64,000 nt of DNA from Providencia rettgeri (GCA_900455085.1 UGTZ01000002.1:55752-119751); one strand, 5' to 3'; shown: positions 8,345-16,476, numbered from the stretch's first letter. Translations and numbers: made by a program. Notes: generated from the letters alone by a model not told the origin.

Positions 8345-8589
8345 TACAAACTCCCAAAGAAATCATCGTCAGTCAGCATTCCTGATTTAACCATAAATTG
8401 ATTCATTGCTTGGATATCCTCTTTTTCCTTTTCACGCTCGATACTTTTAGCTTCTATTGCTTGAGCTAGAAGGAGATCTAATGTAGCCGATAAATTCATG
8501 TCCATGCTTCGAGCTTTATCAACTAATGAGGCTGTCAGGTACACGTTGGTACTCTTTTTGGTATTAATACGGGCGGTGGATCTATTCAC
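8344..8589 (-). CDS. ccdA: CcdA-family antitoxin
   Basis: The start is taken as GTG at 8589 because AGGAG lies 8 bases upstream and the residues before it do not look like CcdA; a longer frame opens at 8652. The 81-residue product has an N-terminal ribbon-helix-helix (STNVYLTASLVDKARSMDMN, then LSATLDLLLAQAIEAK), a charged linker and the disordered toxin-binding tail (MNQFMVKSGMLTDDDFFGSL), as in chromosomal CcdA. The gene precedes and overlaps ccdB. Alternating ATGCACAT/ATGCGCAT motifs at 8602-8632 are a plausible autoregulatory operator. Confidence 0.8.
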   Translation of the reverse strand: MNRSTARINTKKSTNVYLTASLVDKARSMDMNLSATLDLLLAQAIEAKSIEREKEKEDIQAMNQFMVKSGMLTDDDFFGSL

Positions 8590-8869
8590 AACTATCACTC
8601 CTATGCACATAGTTATGCGCATAATTATGGTTGTTGATAGAAAAATAATCAAGTTTTGAGTTTTCTATATGAGCTAGAAAATTTCTGTCATCCTGTATTT
8701 CGTTGTGATTTCAAAAGCTATAACAAGGTAGTTCAGTACAACTGAAGTCCTTATGGAGAACTAGTTCTATTAACATGGTGTTTTAGTTACTAAATAGCAC
8801 CAGTCATTTATAGTTTTGAAAAGGTATACCTAAATCTAACTAGGAAAAATCAATCTTATCTATAAAATT

Positions 8870-9165
8870 GCTTATTAGCTTATTAGCTTATTAGCTTATT
8901 AGCTTATTAGCTTATTAGCTTATTAGCTTATTAGCTTATTAGCTTAGTAGCTTAGTAGCTTAGTAGCTTAGTAGCTTAGTAGCTTAGTAGCTTAGTAGCT
9001 TAGTAGCTTAGTAGCTTAGTAGCTTAGTAGCTTAGTAGCTTAGTAGCTTAGTAGCTTAGTAGCTTAGTAGCTTAGTAGCTTAGTAGCTTAGTAGCTTAGT
9101 AGCTTAGCAGCTTAGCAGCTTAGCAGCTTAGCAGCTTAGTAGCTTAGTAGCTTAGTAGCTTAGTA
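8870..9165 (+). repeat. Upstream 8-bp repeat array of the partition locus (37 units)
   Basis: There are thirty-seven uninterrupted 8-bp units: nine GCTTATTA (8870-8941), twenty GCTTAGTA (8942-9101), four GCTTAGCA (9102-9133) and four GCTTAGTA (9134-9165), followed by a broken unit. The array ends about 50 bp before parA. A second array with the same AGCTTA core lies after the RHH gene. Such iterated sites suit centromere (parS) binding by the small RHH protein, as for ParG or omega-type repeats. Confidence 0.85.
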
Positions 9166-9216
9166 GCTTGAGGTTGTTTCTAATATATTGATTTAAAAAT
9201 AATAATGGGGTTAGTT

Positions 9217-9843
9217 ATGATTATACTAATTGGTTCTCAAAAGGGTGGAGTTGGTAAATCAACTTTATCGGTAAATGTCGCTGGCGAATTAACTCGACTT
9301 AATAAATCAGTGATCATAGTTGACGCCGATGATCAGCAATCTGTTATGAGCTGGTATAACAATAGAAATGAAGAACTAAAAAGAATACCTGTTGTTTCTG
9401 CATCAGGTAATATTAAAAACACACTTTTAGAACTAAACAAACACTATGATTATGTAATAGCTGATAGTGCTGGTCGTGACAGTCAAGAACTTCGGTCAGG
9501 TTTGTTAGCCGCTGATATTTTTATTAGTCCACTAAGACCATCTCAGATGGATTTAGATACAGTAGCCCACATATCTAAGGTGTTTATAACTGCGCTTGAT
9601 TATAATGAACAGGTTAAAGGTTATGTTGTACTAAACATGTGTCCGACTAATATTTTTATAGATGAAGCAAACCAAGCTGCAGAGGTACTGAATGAATTTC
9701 CTCCTCTGAAGCTGATATCATCAAGAATATGTGATAGAAAAATCTATAGAGATACATGGGCTGATAGTATTACAGTTTCAGAAGCTACCAATGAAAAAGC
9801 TAAAAATGAAATTACAAGTTTTGTTCAGGAGGTTGTTCTATGA
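9217..9843 (+). CDS. parA: ParA/ParF-type partition ATPase
   Basis: A 208-residue type Ib ParA. The Walker A motif is the deviant SQKGGVGKST at the extreme N-terminus, switch I/Walker A' is IIVDADDQQSVMSW, and Walker B is YDYVIADSAGR. There is no N-terminal HTH domain, as in ParF, so autoregulation would come from the small partner. ATG 9217 is preferred over 9205 because family members begin directly with M-I-I-x-x-x-S-Q-K-G-G, and GGGG precedes it at proper spacing. The stop overlaps the start of the next gene (ATGA). Role: moving plasmid or element copies over the nucleoid. Confidence 0.9.
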   Translation: MIILIGSQKGGVGKSTLSVNVAGELTRLNKSVIIVDADDQQSVMSWYNNRNEELKRIPVVSASGNIKNTLLELNKHYDYVIADSAGRDSQELRSGLLAADIFISPLRPSQMDLDTVAHISKVFITALDYNEQVKGYVVLNMCPTNIFIDEANQAAEVLNEFPPLKLISSRICDRKIYRDTWADSITVSEATNEKAKNEITSFVQEVVL

Positions 9844-10118
9844 GAAATAGAAAGCCACTTCAATCGGAAGATCAATTTATCAATAATGCAACATCTATAC
9901 CTGAGATTGCTAATAATACAAACAAAAGAGTAAGAAAATACAAGGCAATATCAACTAGTTTAACTGAACAGTATATAGAGGATATAGATAATTTAATCCA
10001 TATTTCTGCGGTCGATGGGTTACTTAATGTATCTCGTTCTGATGTGATTAAAGCTGCATTGGATAATTTTAACAACTTATCAAGCGATGAAAAAATATTA
10101 AAAAATCAAAGAGGTTAA
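9840..10118 (+). CDS. Small ribbon-helix-helix centromere-binding partition protein (ParG/ParB-like)
   Basis: The 92-residue protein has a mobile, polar N-terminus (ParG-like) and a C-terminal RHH domain: KAISTSLTEQYIEDIDNLI, then a turn and NVSRSDVIKAALDNF. It overlaps parA by 4 bases (ATGA), so translation is coupled. In type Ib loci this protein binds the iterated centromere, represses the operon and stimulates the ParA ATPase. The two flanking arrays of 8-bp repeats (ending 50 bp before parA and starting 13 bp after this gene) are the obvious candidate sites. Confidence 0.8.
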   Translation: MRNRKPLQSEDQFINNATSIPEIANNTNKRVRKYKAISTSLTEQYIEDIDNLIHISAVDGLLNVSRSDVIKAALDNFNNLSSDEKILKNQRG

Positions 10119-10130
10119 AGGCTAATTTAT

Positions 10131-10274
10131 AATAACTTAATAACTTAATAACTTAATAACTTAATAACTTAATAACTTAATAACTTAATAACTTAATAAC
10201 TTAATAACTTAATAACTTAATAACTTAATAGCTTAATAGCTTAATAGCTTAATAACTTAATAGCTTAATAGCTT
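10131..10274 (+). repeat. Downstream 8-bp repeat array of the partition locus (18 units)
   Basis: There are eighteen contiguous 8-bp units, thirteen AATAACTT and five AATAGCTT, with the AATAGCTT variants concentrated at the 3' end. Read cyclically (A-A/G-CTTAAT) they match the upstream array (AGCTTATT/AGCTTAGT) in the same orientation. The array starts 13 bp after the RHH gene and ends about 60 bp before the LexA box of umuDC. Confidence 0.85.
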
Positions 10275-10332
10275 GGAGCTAAATAAAAAAGATTTGGACA
10301 TTTGTGTAGTGTAAAAATATACAGTATATTAT

Positions 10333-10352
10333 TACTGTGTATTTATACAGTA
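10333..10352 (+). promoter_or_regulatory. LexA (SOS) box of umuDC
   Basis: TACTGTGTATTTATACAGTA matches the SOS consensus CTGT-N8-ACAG exactly and ends 10 bases before the umuD start. A partial half-site (ACAGTATATT) lies just upstream at 10321. LexA repression and induction by DNA damage are therefore expected. Confidence 0.92.
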
Positions 10353-10362
10353 TTGGTGCGCT

Positions 10363-10746
10363 ATGCAAATCCCTATTTTTGAAAGTCAAATTGCTTGCGG
10401 TTTTCCCAGTCCCGCTCAAGATCACATCGAACGTCGCTTATCGCTCGATGCTGAACTTATTCGCTATCCTGAAAGTACCTATTTTCTTCGAGCTTCAGGG
10501 GATTCAATGAAGGATGCAGGGATTTTTGACGGCGACTTATTGGTAGTCGAAAGTCACCTGACTGCCCGTCATGGGGAAATCGTGGTTGCTGAATACAACG
10601 GCGAGTTTACTTGTAAATACCTACAAATCACACCGACTAAAGCGCTTATTCCCGCTAACAGTCAGTTTTCTGCTATTCCTATCAATGACGATACAGACGT
10701 GCAAATCTTCGGTGTCGTTCGTTATGCCGTGCATACCTGTCGGTGA
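10363..10746 (+). CDS. umuD: UmuD-type polymerase V accessory protease
   Basis: The 127-residue protein is a UmuD homologue. The self-cleavage site is Cys12-Gly13 within ACGFPSPAQD, the catalytic serine is Ser48 in RASGDSMKDAG, and the lysine is Lys85 in GEFTCKYLQ. RecA-stimulated cleavage yields UmuD', which joins UmuC to form error-prone polymerase V. The N-terminal arm before the cleavage site is short (12 residues against 24 in E. coli), as in several plasmid-borne MucA/RumA-type proteins. It follows a perfect LexA box and overlaps or abuts umuC. Confidence 0.93.
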   Translation: MQIPIFESQIACGFPSPAQDHIERRLSLDAELIRYPESTYFLRASGDSMKDAGIFDGDLLVVESHLTARHGEIVVAEYNGEFTCKYLQITPTKALIPANSQFSAIPINDDTDVQIFGVVRYAVHTCR

Positions 10747-10751
10747 AAAGT

Positions 10752-12020
10752 ATGTTTGCGCTTATCGATGTCAATTCCATGTACACCTCCTGTGAATCTG
10801 TCTTTAGGCCTGATTTAAAAGGAAAGCCAATTATTTGCCTTTCAAATAACGATGGGTGCGTCATCGCGCGTTCAGCTGAAGCGAAACCCTATATTCGCAT
10901 GGGAGCCCCTTATTTTGAAATAAAGTCGATAATCAAACAAAAGCAAGTGGTTGTATTTTCTTCAAATTATCCGCTTTATGCCGATTTTAGTAACCGGTTT
11001 ATGGCGGTAGTCGCTCAAATCGTGCCTCAAATTGAGGTTTACAGTATTGATGAATGTTTTTGTAACCTTACTGGCATGGATGCGTTGTATTCCTGGCATG
11101 AGCTTGGCCATAAATTAAAAGAGGATGTATCCCGGTGTGCGCATTTGCCTGTGGGGGTGGGGATTTCCAGTACCAAAACGCTAGCTAAGTTGGCGAATCA
11201 TGCCGCCAAAACGTGGAAGAAAACAGGTGGTGTCGTCGATTTAAGTTCGCCCAGTCGTCAGAAGAAACTTATGGCCCTCGTGCCCGTTGGGGACGTTTGG
11301 GGAATAGGGCGTAAACTGGCAAAACGCCTGAATCAAAGCGGAATTGAAACTGCCTTGGATTTAAGTCGGTTGTCAACGACCCAGGCGCGCCAAATGTACT
11401 CCGTGGTATTAGAACGAACCGTGCGCGAACTGAACGGTGAATCCTGCCTTGAACTTGAAGACGTCGCGCCCGCCAAGCAACAAATTATTTGCTCTCGCTC
11501 ATTTGGCCATAAAGTCATGGACTACGAGTTGGTTCGCCAATCGGTATGTGCCTTTGCTGAACGTGCAGCAGAAAAACTGCGGGAAGAAAAACAGTATTGT
11601 CGATTAGTGACCTTGTGGGTGCAGAGTAGCCATTTTTCCCATCATGAGCCGCACTATTATCGCCAAGAAACCCAAGCTCTCATTTATCCGACCCAAGATA
11701 CACGCGAGATTCTTCAGGCTGCCGTGGGGTTATTTGACCGACTTTGGCTTCCGAATGTGAAATACAGCAAAAGTGGCATATTACTCAGTGAATTTTCCCC
11801 TTCAGGGCAAGTGCAGCTGAATTTGTTTGAAAGTGGCCATGCTTTTCGTAAAAGTGGTGAACTGATGCAGACGATTGACCAGATTAATCGCGGAAAAGGC
11901 GCTATCTGGTTTGCAGGTCAGGGGGGGCAATCGCAATCGGCTTTATGGAAAATGAAGCAGCAATTTCTCTCGCCTCGCTGGACAACGCAATTCTCGGATA
12001 TTCCTATCGTAAAATGCTAA
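10752..12020 (+). CDS. umuC: UmuC-type translesion DNA polymerase V catalytic subunit
   Basis: A Y-family polymerase of about 422 residues. It begins MFALIDVNSMYTSCESVF (palm aspartate in DVN), has FSSNYPLYADFSNRF, the second catalytic block EVYSIDECF, a helix-hairpin-helix (VWGIGRKLAKRLNQSGI) and the little-finger region. The C-terminus carries the UmuC-specific tail (LFESGHAFRKSGELMQTID). Start 10752 fits the family N-terminus; an alternative GTG at 10743 overlaps the umuD stop (GTGA). It is LexA-controlled with umuD and acts in mutagenic bypass of DNA lesions. UmuDC carriage beside a partition locus is typical of plasmids and ICEs. Confidence 0.93.
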   Translation: MFALIDVNSMYTSCESVFRPDLKGKPIICLSNNDGCVIARSAEAKPYIRMGAPYFEIKSIIKQKQVVVFSSNYPLYADFSNRFMAVVAQIVPQIEVYSIDECFCNLTGMDALYSWHELGHKLKEDVSRCAHLPVGVGISSTKTLAKLANHAAKTWKKTGGVVDLSSPSRQKKLMALVPVGDVWGIGRKLAKRLNQSGIETALDLSRLSTTQARQMYSVVLERTVRELNGESCLELEDVAPAKQQIICSRSFGHKVMDYELVRQSVCAFAERAAEKLREEKQYCRLVTLWVQSSHFSHHEPHYYRQETQALIYPTQDTREILQAAVGLFDRLWLPNVKYSKSGILLSEFSPSGQVQLNLFESGHAFRKSGELMQTIDQINRGKGAIWFAGQGGQSQSALWKMKQQFLSPRWTTQFSDIPIVKC

Positions 12021-12691
12021 TCATTAGGTGATGATTTTTTGAGCAGCGTTGATATTCATTCATTAATCAGGCTATTAACCTTGTTATTAACAGGGCTATT
12101 TCAAGTTATCCACTGATTTTGTGGATACGCTTTTTTTGCGTTTTGGGCAACGGCTTCATGCTGGCATTGAGCCAGGCTTAAGCCGAACGCCGGATTGACC
12201 CCATTTACACACAGTTGGCGCAGGTTCCCCGTACACTCCCGTTCTCGCGCCTGTTTGGGGCGCGCTCACTGGCTCGCCAAATGTGGAAAATGGGGACAAC
12301 CGGCTTGAAAGGTCAACCGCTGCGCCTTTTACCGTTTTCAACGTGGCGCAAAGGGCAGGGGTGCAGCTCCCTGCGGGACCGCCCCTGGTTCACTGCTTAG
12401 CTACGCTAAGCGTTAATGGCGACTTGCCGTTCGCTTCTCTCGCTGCAAGTCGGGTGCTGCCATCTTCATCACCTGTGTGATTAATCTTTCATCGAGCCCT
12501 CCGCTTGGCCTAAAACATAGCCTCGTCTCGTCATACAGCAAGCGTAAAGTGCACTCCACCAAAATTCTTGTCGCTGCGCTTTCCAACAATTTTGTCTCCG
12601 CCCTTGCTTCCTTCCTCGTCTCGGCTATGTACGGCCTTTGCAGCGGAGGAACTCGACGAAAGAAATCATTAATACAAAGGAGGATTCAAAA
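12021..12691. other. Non-coding block with inverted DnaA-box-like pair and GC-rich segment
   Basis: No convincing gene lies here. Near its start TTATCCACT (12106-12114) and, inverted, GTATCCACA (12120-12128 on the minus strand) form a pair of near-consensus DnaA boxes, followed by a T-run. From about 12180 to 12640 the sequence is markedly GC-richer than its flanks and holds only short open frames without plausible translation signals. An origin, leading-region or structured-RNA function is possible but unproven. Confidence 0.4.
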
Positions 12692-13018
12692 ATGTCATCA
12701 CATCAAAATCTTGCAGCTCCAGAATCTAACGAAAGAAGGGGGAAAGACCTACTGACGCATGACCAGAAAGCGGATTTATTGCATTACATTGCGCCATTAA
12801 CACGGTTATTGGAGTTATTCGAGGGGGGTATTTCACCGGAGTTATACGACGAAGAAATCACGCTGCACAGTGATGCGTTCGATTCCAACAGTATTTTTAT
12901 GAAAGACGGCTATCCGATTGGATTTAGTGACAATTTAAACAACATGTTCATGGTTAGGAAATTCGATGAACAGTTTAATGAGTTAATAACGATAAGTTTC
13001 GGTATCAAAGTCTGTTAA
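12692..13018 (+). pseudogene. Unknown plasmid-type gene interrupted by IS91-family insertion
   Basis: ATG 12692 follows a strong AGGAGG (12680s). The first 85 codons (MSSHQNLAAPESNERRGKD ... SRDNLNN-like polar protein with LLHYIAPLTRLLELFEGGISPELYDEE) encode an acidic cytosolic protein that I cannot place. At 12946-12949 the IS91-family target GTTC begins, and the last ~24 residues (MFMVRKFDEQFNELITISF...) are read from the insertion element itself. The same bases follow copy 2 of the element at 44343, which proves that the tail is foreign. Confidence 0.7.
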
Positions 13019-14393
13019 AGGGTCTCTATCGTATTTAAACCTAACCATGATAACGTGTAATCGCGCTTTTTTTAACCAAAAACTGAAATAATAGGCACAC
13101 TGATCTTAGGCCGCGGTTTGTAACCATCGCTTTTTAGCCATTTTATCCCGCCTTTCTGACAGCAAAGTCACCGCGTGTAGACCTTTTTCCGCACTCATAA
13201 ACCGCAGTCGGTTGCCACATAAAATGCATTGGTACGGATCGGTGTTTAAAAACCCTTTGATAAGCGCTGCAAAGCCCGGTTTTTCAGGCACGTTAGGGTG
13301 TATCATGTCCAACGCGTCATACACTTTAGATAACAAGCGTCCACGTTTTCGATTGGCTAAAAAACCGTAATAACGGATCATCTTAAAATGTCGCGCTGGG
13401 ATATGACTGACGTAACGTCGTATCATTTCTTCTTGAGATAAGGTCTGTCGTCGGTATTGTTGGCTATGGTGGTCATAATAATGATGAACCACGGCGCCCC
13501 CACTGTAATGTTTCAATTGAGAAGCCGAGATAGGCGGTCGTTTTAAGTAACGCCCAAGATATTTGACGTTGTGCCAGGCGCCTCGGGTCTTTTTAGCAAA
13601 ATGCAGTTTCCAATAGCGCTGGAACTGGGCATTGAGGTAACGACACCAGGTCGGATAATCGCGAATATGCCCGAAGCCAGGCAATTTATTCGGTAGTAAC
13701 TGAAAATAGCTGTCACGCAGGAGCCGAATGACGGCACTGCGCCAGACTTTTTCGACGTCTTTCTTTTTGAAAAAAATGGGCTTCCAGGTATCGTATTTGG
13801 TGAGACCGCCTCGGGTCACTGATAAATGAATATGCGGATGTTGATTGAGTTGGCGGCCGTAGGTGTGGAGGGCGCAAAAGATACCGATTTCGAGTCCAAG
13901 GCGTCTGGCATGTTTGAGCATAGCACGCGTTGCACAGCGAAAGAGTTGGTTGAGCAAGAGCCAATTATTGTTGAAGAAAGGCCAAAGCAGATGAGGCATG
14001 GTGAGGGTAATATGCTGCCATTCGCAGTCCGGCAAAATATGGCGCTGCTGGGCGATCCATTGTTCGGTGCCTTTGAGACCACAGGCACTGCAGGCTTTGG
14101 ATTTACAGGTTTGACAAAAGAAACGAGAATGTGTGCAATCAGAAGAAGAGCAGCAATAACGTCGAACGCCCATAGCACAGGTGCTACAGGCGAGCATCTT
14201 TTCAACACAGAGGAGTTGCCATTCATCGACGTGATTATTTTCGATGAAGCGATCCCATCCGTCATCGTATTGAAATAGTAATTTAGCGGGTCTGGGAATA
14301 TACATAGAGCAGAGTATAAAAGACGGGAAGGGAGTTGCCTAGAAATAGAGCGGCTTCGCCGCGATGCTCACGCCAAAGGCGTGCTTATGTTCA
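12950..14393 (-). mobile_element. IS91-family insertion element, copy 1
   Basis: Comparison with copy 2 (44347-45790) defines the ends. Identity starts at GTTC (12946-12949 here, 44343-44346 there), the classical IS91 target beside the oriIS end, and stops after TTATGTTCA at 14393/45790. The other end carries a perfect hairpin CACGCC-AAA-GGCGTG (14370-14384), as expected of terIS. There is no target duplication, as usual for rolling-circle elements. It interrupts an unknown gene on one side and an orphan CDI module on the other. Confidence 0.9.
13106..14305 (-). CDS. IS91-family HUH transposase
   Basis: A 399-residue transposase. The N-terminal zinc-finger region has CSTCAMGVRRYCC and CQTCKSKACSACG, then HILPDCEWQHITLTMPH. 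The HUH motif is HPHIHLSVTRGG, and the catalytic tyrosine is most likely in VKYLGRYLKRPPIS. The C-terminus has a second CxxC (YQCILCGNRL). It nicks DNA and moves by rolling-circle transposition. Only a few residues differ from copy 2 (for example NNNWLLLN versus NNNWPLLN, and KYDTWKP versus KYDTCQP). Confidence 0.95.
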   Translation of the reverse strand: MYIPRPAKLLFQYDDGWDRFIENNHVDEWQLLCVEKMLACSTCAMGVRRYCCSSSDCTHSRFFCQTCKSKACSACGLKGTEQWIAQQRHILPDCEWQHITLTMPHLLWPFFNNNWLLLNQLFRCATRAMLKHARRLGLEIGIFCALHTYGRQLNQHPHIHLSVTRGGLTKYDTWKPIFFKKKDVEKVWRSAVIRLLRDSYFQLLPNKLPGFGHIRDYPTWCRYLNAQFQRYWKLHFAKKTRGAWHNVKYLGRYLKRPPISASQLKHYSGGAVVHHYYDHHSQQYRRQTLSQEEMIRRYVSHIPARHFKMIRYYGFLANRKRGRLLSKVYDALDMIHPNVPEKPGFAALIKGFLNTDPYQCILCGNRLRFMSAEKGLHAVTLLSERRDKMAKKRWLQTAA

Positions 14394-14650
14394 TGAACCC
14401 AACCAGAATCACCATCACCTACCTTTATATTTATGTGAGACTGAGTGATCGGATTAGCTAAATTACCTTTATCTATCGCATTAGAAGAGCCATTTGAAAC
14501 TTGATACTCACCTGCACTCATTCCTGCGCAGTTTTCTTTTTTATAGCGCTCAATTTCTGCATTTACTCGTTCCTCAGCGACTTTCTGAGGTGTTTTACCT
14601 GCTGCTTGAGCTTCTACAAGATCACTGAGCGCATTATTCTCAACAACAAC
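14394..14650 (-). pseudogene. Orphan CdiA-CT module (VENN type), cut by IS91 copy 1
   Basis: On the minus strand the frame opens directly after the immunity-gene stop with VVVENNALSDLVEAQAAGK, a PT-VENN pretoxin start, continues through VAEERVNAEIERYKKENCAG, and enters a variable toxin region (MSAGEYQVSNGSSNAID ... INIKVGDGDSGWV). There is no start codon, as usual for displaced CdiA-CT cassettes, which become expressed only after recombination into cdiA. The toxin domain is truncated at the element end, and the remaining residues are read from IS91. Toxin type cannot be told. Confidence 0.7.
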
Positions 14651-14929
14651 TCATACATTGTTATCAAATTTACCTTTAGCCATAGGAATGATTACATTCG
14701 CAATCAAAAGTCCCCCCCCTAAAACTAAACCTATTCCCCCTCCTACTTTTATCGCATAAACTAATGATTCATAAATAGATTCTACGTTTAGAGAGTCAAG
14801 GGAAAATATACCTTCTTTTAAAAAAGCTATTAGGATTCCGATAGGAACCCCAAGCATACACAATAAAATTGAAAAAATAGGCAGAACAATAACTGCTTGA
14901 ATAAAGGAAATAAAAAGCTTTCTTTTCAT
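14651..14929 (-). CDS. Probable membrane immunity protein of an orphan CDI module
   Basis: A 92-residue protein with two predicted membrane spans (LFISFIQAVIVLPIFSILL into IGILIAFL, and VGGGIGLVLGGGLLIANVI). It starts one base after the stop of an orphan CdiA C-terminal fragment (14931) in the usual toxin-immunity order. Membrane-embedded immunity proteins are known for pore-forming or ionophore CdiA toxins such as that of E. coli EC93, which fits the glycine-rich toxin fragment next to it. Assignment rests on position and topology. Confidence 0.55.
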   Translation of the reverse strand: MKRKLFISFIQAVIVLPIFSILLCMLGVPIGILIAFLKEGIFSLDSLNVESIYESLVYAIKVGGGIGLVLGGGLLIANVIIPMAKGKFDNNV

Positions 14930-14930
14930 T

Positions 14931-15230
14931 TTAGTTATTTCCTTTTAAATCTTTTATTGTTTTCTCTGTTGCATTCTCAGCTGTAGAACCAATTCCTCCA
15001 CCAATAACGTCACCTATAATTTCTGATTTGACAGACCCATACTCATTATTTAATAAATTATTTGTAACTTTACCGCCTACTTTTATTCCTATTACAGTAC
15101 CTACAACATTTCCTGTAACAGCAGCAGTTGGATCTTCATTTTTTAGCGAACTCCCTAAATAGGTTCCACCGCCATTCACTGCAGTTGTGAATATGACACC
15201 TTTTCCTTGGGTTAGCCCACAACTGACCAT
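14931..15230 (-). pseudogene. Orphan CdiA C-terminal fragment (glycine-rich, pore-former-like)
   Basis: About 100 codons without a secure start encode LTQGKGVIFTTAVNGGGTY, DPTAAVTGNVVGTVIGIK, GGKVTNNLL and IIGDVIGGGIGSTAENATE. This pattern is that of the last ~100 residues of many haemagglutinin/CdiA proteins (repeated GxxxG/VGxxxG, thought membrane-active). No VENN motif remains: the 5' part is replaced by a SymE-like fragment on the opposite strand (15217-15330). The adjoining membrane immunity gene is intact. The ATG at 15230 is fortuitous. Confidence 0.55.
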
Positions 15231-15330
15231 TAGTGGTAAATGGTTGAAGGAACTAGAGTTTGAGGTTGGCAGTCACTACACCCTCGCTCGCCAAGCCGGA
15301 CAATTGATTATCCGGTTGGCTGAGGGATAG
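15217..15330 (+). pseudogene. SymE-like toxin fragment, copy 1
   Basis: The frame reads PQLTISGKWLKELEFEVGS, HYTLARQAGQLIIRLAEG, stop. This is the conserved C-terminal core of SymE-family (AbrB-fold) proteins (SGKWLxxxGFxxGxxxxVxxxxGxLxI). The N-terminal half is missing. A closely similar fragment lies at 16697, and both sit on the plus strand at borders between displaced CDI modules. Confidence 0.65.
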
Positions 15331-15404
15331 TAAGACAGCAAGACGAGATCCCAGGACTAGGCTGGACTCTCTTTTTCATTATTAGTTTTGTGAAATAATA
15401 AAAA

Positions 15405-15767
15405 CTATGAACCTACATATTTCCCTGACTCAGTTTTCCATAGTACAGCTGGCATGTCATAAAAATAAAAGTTTAGATCATCATCTTCTTCAGTATTAGC
15501 GCTATTAGGCCAATGTTGCTTAAGAAAATTAACAATATTTTTATTGTCCGTATCCCAATATGGAATAACTTTCCCTAATGGATCTTCAGGGGAACAAAAT
15601 TTAATTGTCTGCTTATCCAATAACTCTTCAATTATAGAAAAGAATATATTTTTATTTTCATAAAAAGATTTATTTGGATTCCAGCCAACAACAGCACCAA
15701 AAAGCCCTGATAACCACAACCCTCTTGAGTCATCAACAATTTCCTTAAAATGTAAAATTTTGTTCAT
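15405..15767 (-). CDS. Immunity protein of orphan CDI module (DUF596-like)
   Basis: The 120-residue acidic, cytosolic protein follows the orphan toxin at 7 bases distance. Landmarks EIVDDSRGLWLSGLFGAV, PLGKVIPYWDTDNKNIVNFL and DDLNFYFYDMPAVLWKTE fit the DUF596 family as I remember it, which is often found as the partner of haemagglutinin-type toxins. An acidic immunity protein suggests a nuclease-type toxin (inference). It can protect against siblings still carrying the cognate toxin even when the local toxin has no start. Confidence 0.6.
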   Translation of the reverse strand: MNKILHFKEIVDDSRGLWLSGLFGAVVGWNPNKSFYENKNIFFSIIEELLDKQTIKFCSPEDPLGKVIPYWDTDNKNIVNFLKQHWPNSANTEEDDDLNFYFYDMPAVLWKTESGKYVGS

Positions 15768-15774
15768 TTTTGGC

Positions 15775-16476
15775 TCACTTCAAAAATTTTATTTCTACTG
15801 GTGCAGCATCCTTTGCTATACCTCTTGGAATATCAATTGTCCAAGCTTTTCCTGTTTCACTTGCTGAGTTAGAAAAATCACGCAAGTTAAAACTTCCATT
15901 TGGGGTTTTAACTGTATAAATATTTCCTTTACCAGGTACTACTCTTGCTTCTGGTAATGATTTATTACCTGTTAATTCAATAAAATACTGTTTGACTTCT
16001 GCTTCTGACGCCCCACTAAAAATCTTTGCGTTACCTTTATTTGGCATTTCAATTAAAGTCCTATTTCCAATTTGAATACCAGACCTACTATTATCATATT
16101 CAAATAGTTCCTTAATTTCATTTTTTCTATGTGTAGTTTGAACTTCTTCTTGTTTAAATTTTTCATCATCTGGCTCAAAGCCGTTAGGTGTACCAGCGGT
16201 ACTACCGCCAGAAATACCAAGCGCCTCTTTCTCTTCTGCGGTTAGTTCTTTTCCAACATTCGGATCTTTACCTGCCTGATCGATGTTATTTGAACAACTC
16301 ATCCCAAAGGAGCAATCAAATATTCCACCTAGCCCATCACCAATGCTACTTAAACTATCTTCAAGGCCTTTCGCAATATTCTTATCGGCTTCTGACTTAG
16401 CATCACTATTTGTACCGCCTGCAACCGGTGGAACCACAGGAGCGGGAACAGCCAACCAGTTATTCTCAACAACAAC
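15775..16476 (-). CDS. Orphan CdiA-CT toxin module (VENN type)
   Basis: Directly after an in-frame TGA the frame opens with VVVENNWLAVPAPVVPPVAGG. A linker with DCSFGMSCSNN and a C-terminal toxin domain follow (NRTLIEMPNKGNAKIFSGA, EARVVPGKGNIYTVKTPNG, SFNLRDFSNSASETGKAWT, PVEIKFLK). There is no ribosome site or start at VENN, so this is a silent displaced cassette that recombination at the VENN seam could fuse to cdiA. The 21-bp seam around the VENN codons is the same as at 14634-14654. The partner immunity gene is 15405-15767. The toxin activity is not recognised. Confidence 0.65.
   Translation of the reverse strand, partial: VVVENNWLAVPAPVVPPVAGGTNSDAKSEADKNIAKGLEDSLSSIGDGLGGIFDCSFGMSCSNNIDQAGKDPNVGKELTAEEKEALGISGGSTAGTPNGFEPDDEKFKQEEVQTTHRKNEIKELFEYDNSRSGIQIGNRTLIEMPNKGNAKIFSGASEAEVKQYFIELTGNKSLPEARVVPGKGNIYTVKTPNGSFNLRDFSNSASETGKAWTIDIPRGIAKDAAPVEIKFLK

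Noticed and set aside
8870..9165. CRISPR array
   Set aside because: The repeats are contiguous 8-bp units without spacers, and no cas genes are present; they fit partition iterons.
12215..12480. Short overlapping open frames in the GC-rich block
   Set aside because: No ribosome sites, no recognisable protein features, and mutually overlapping frames as expected of GC-rich non-coding DNA.
13826..14278. 150-codon plus-strand frame opposite the IS91 transposase (also at 45223-45675)
   Set aside because: It is present in both IS copies only because the sequence is duplicated; antisense of the real transposase with no translation signals.
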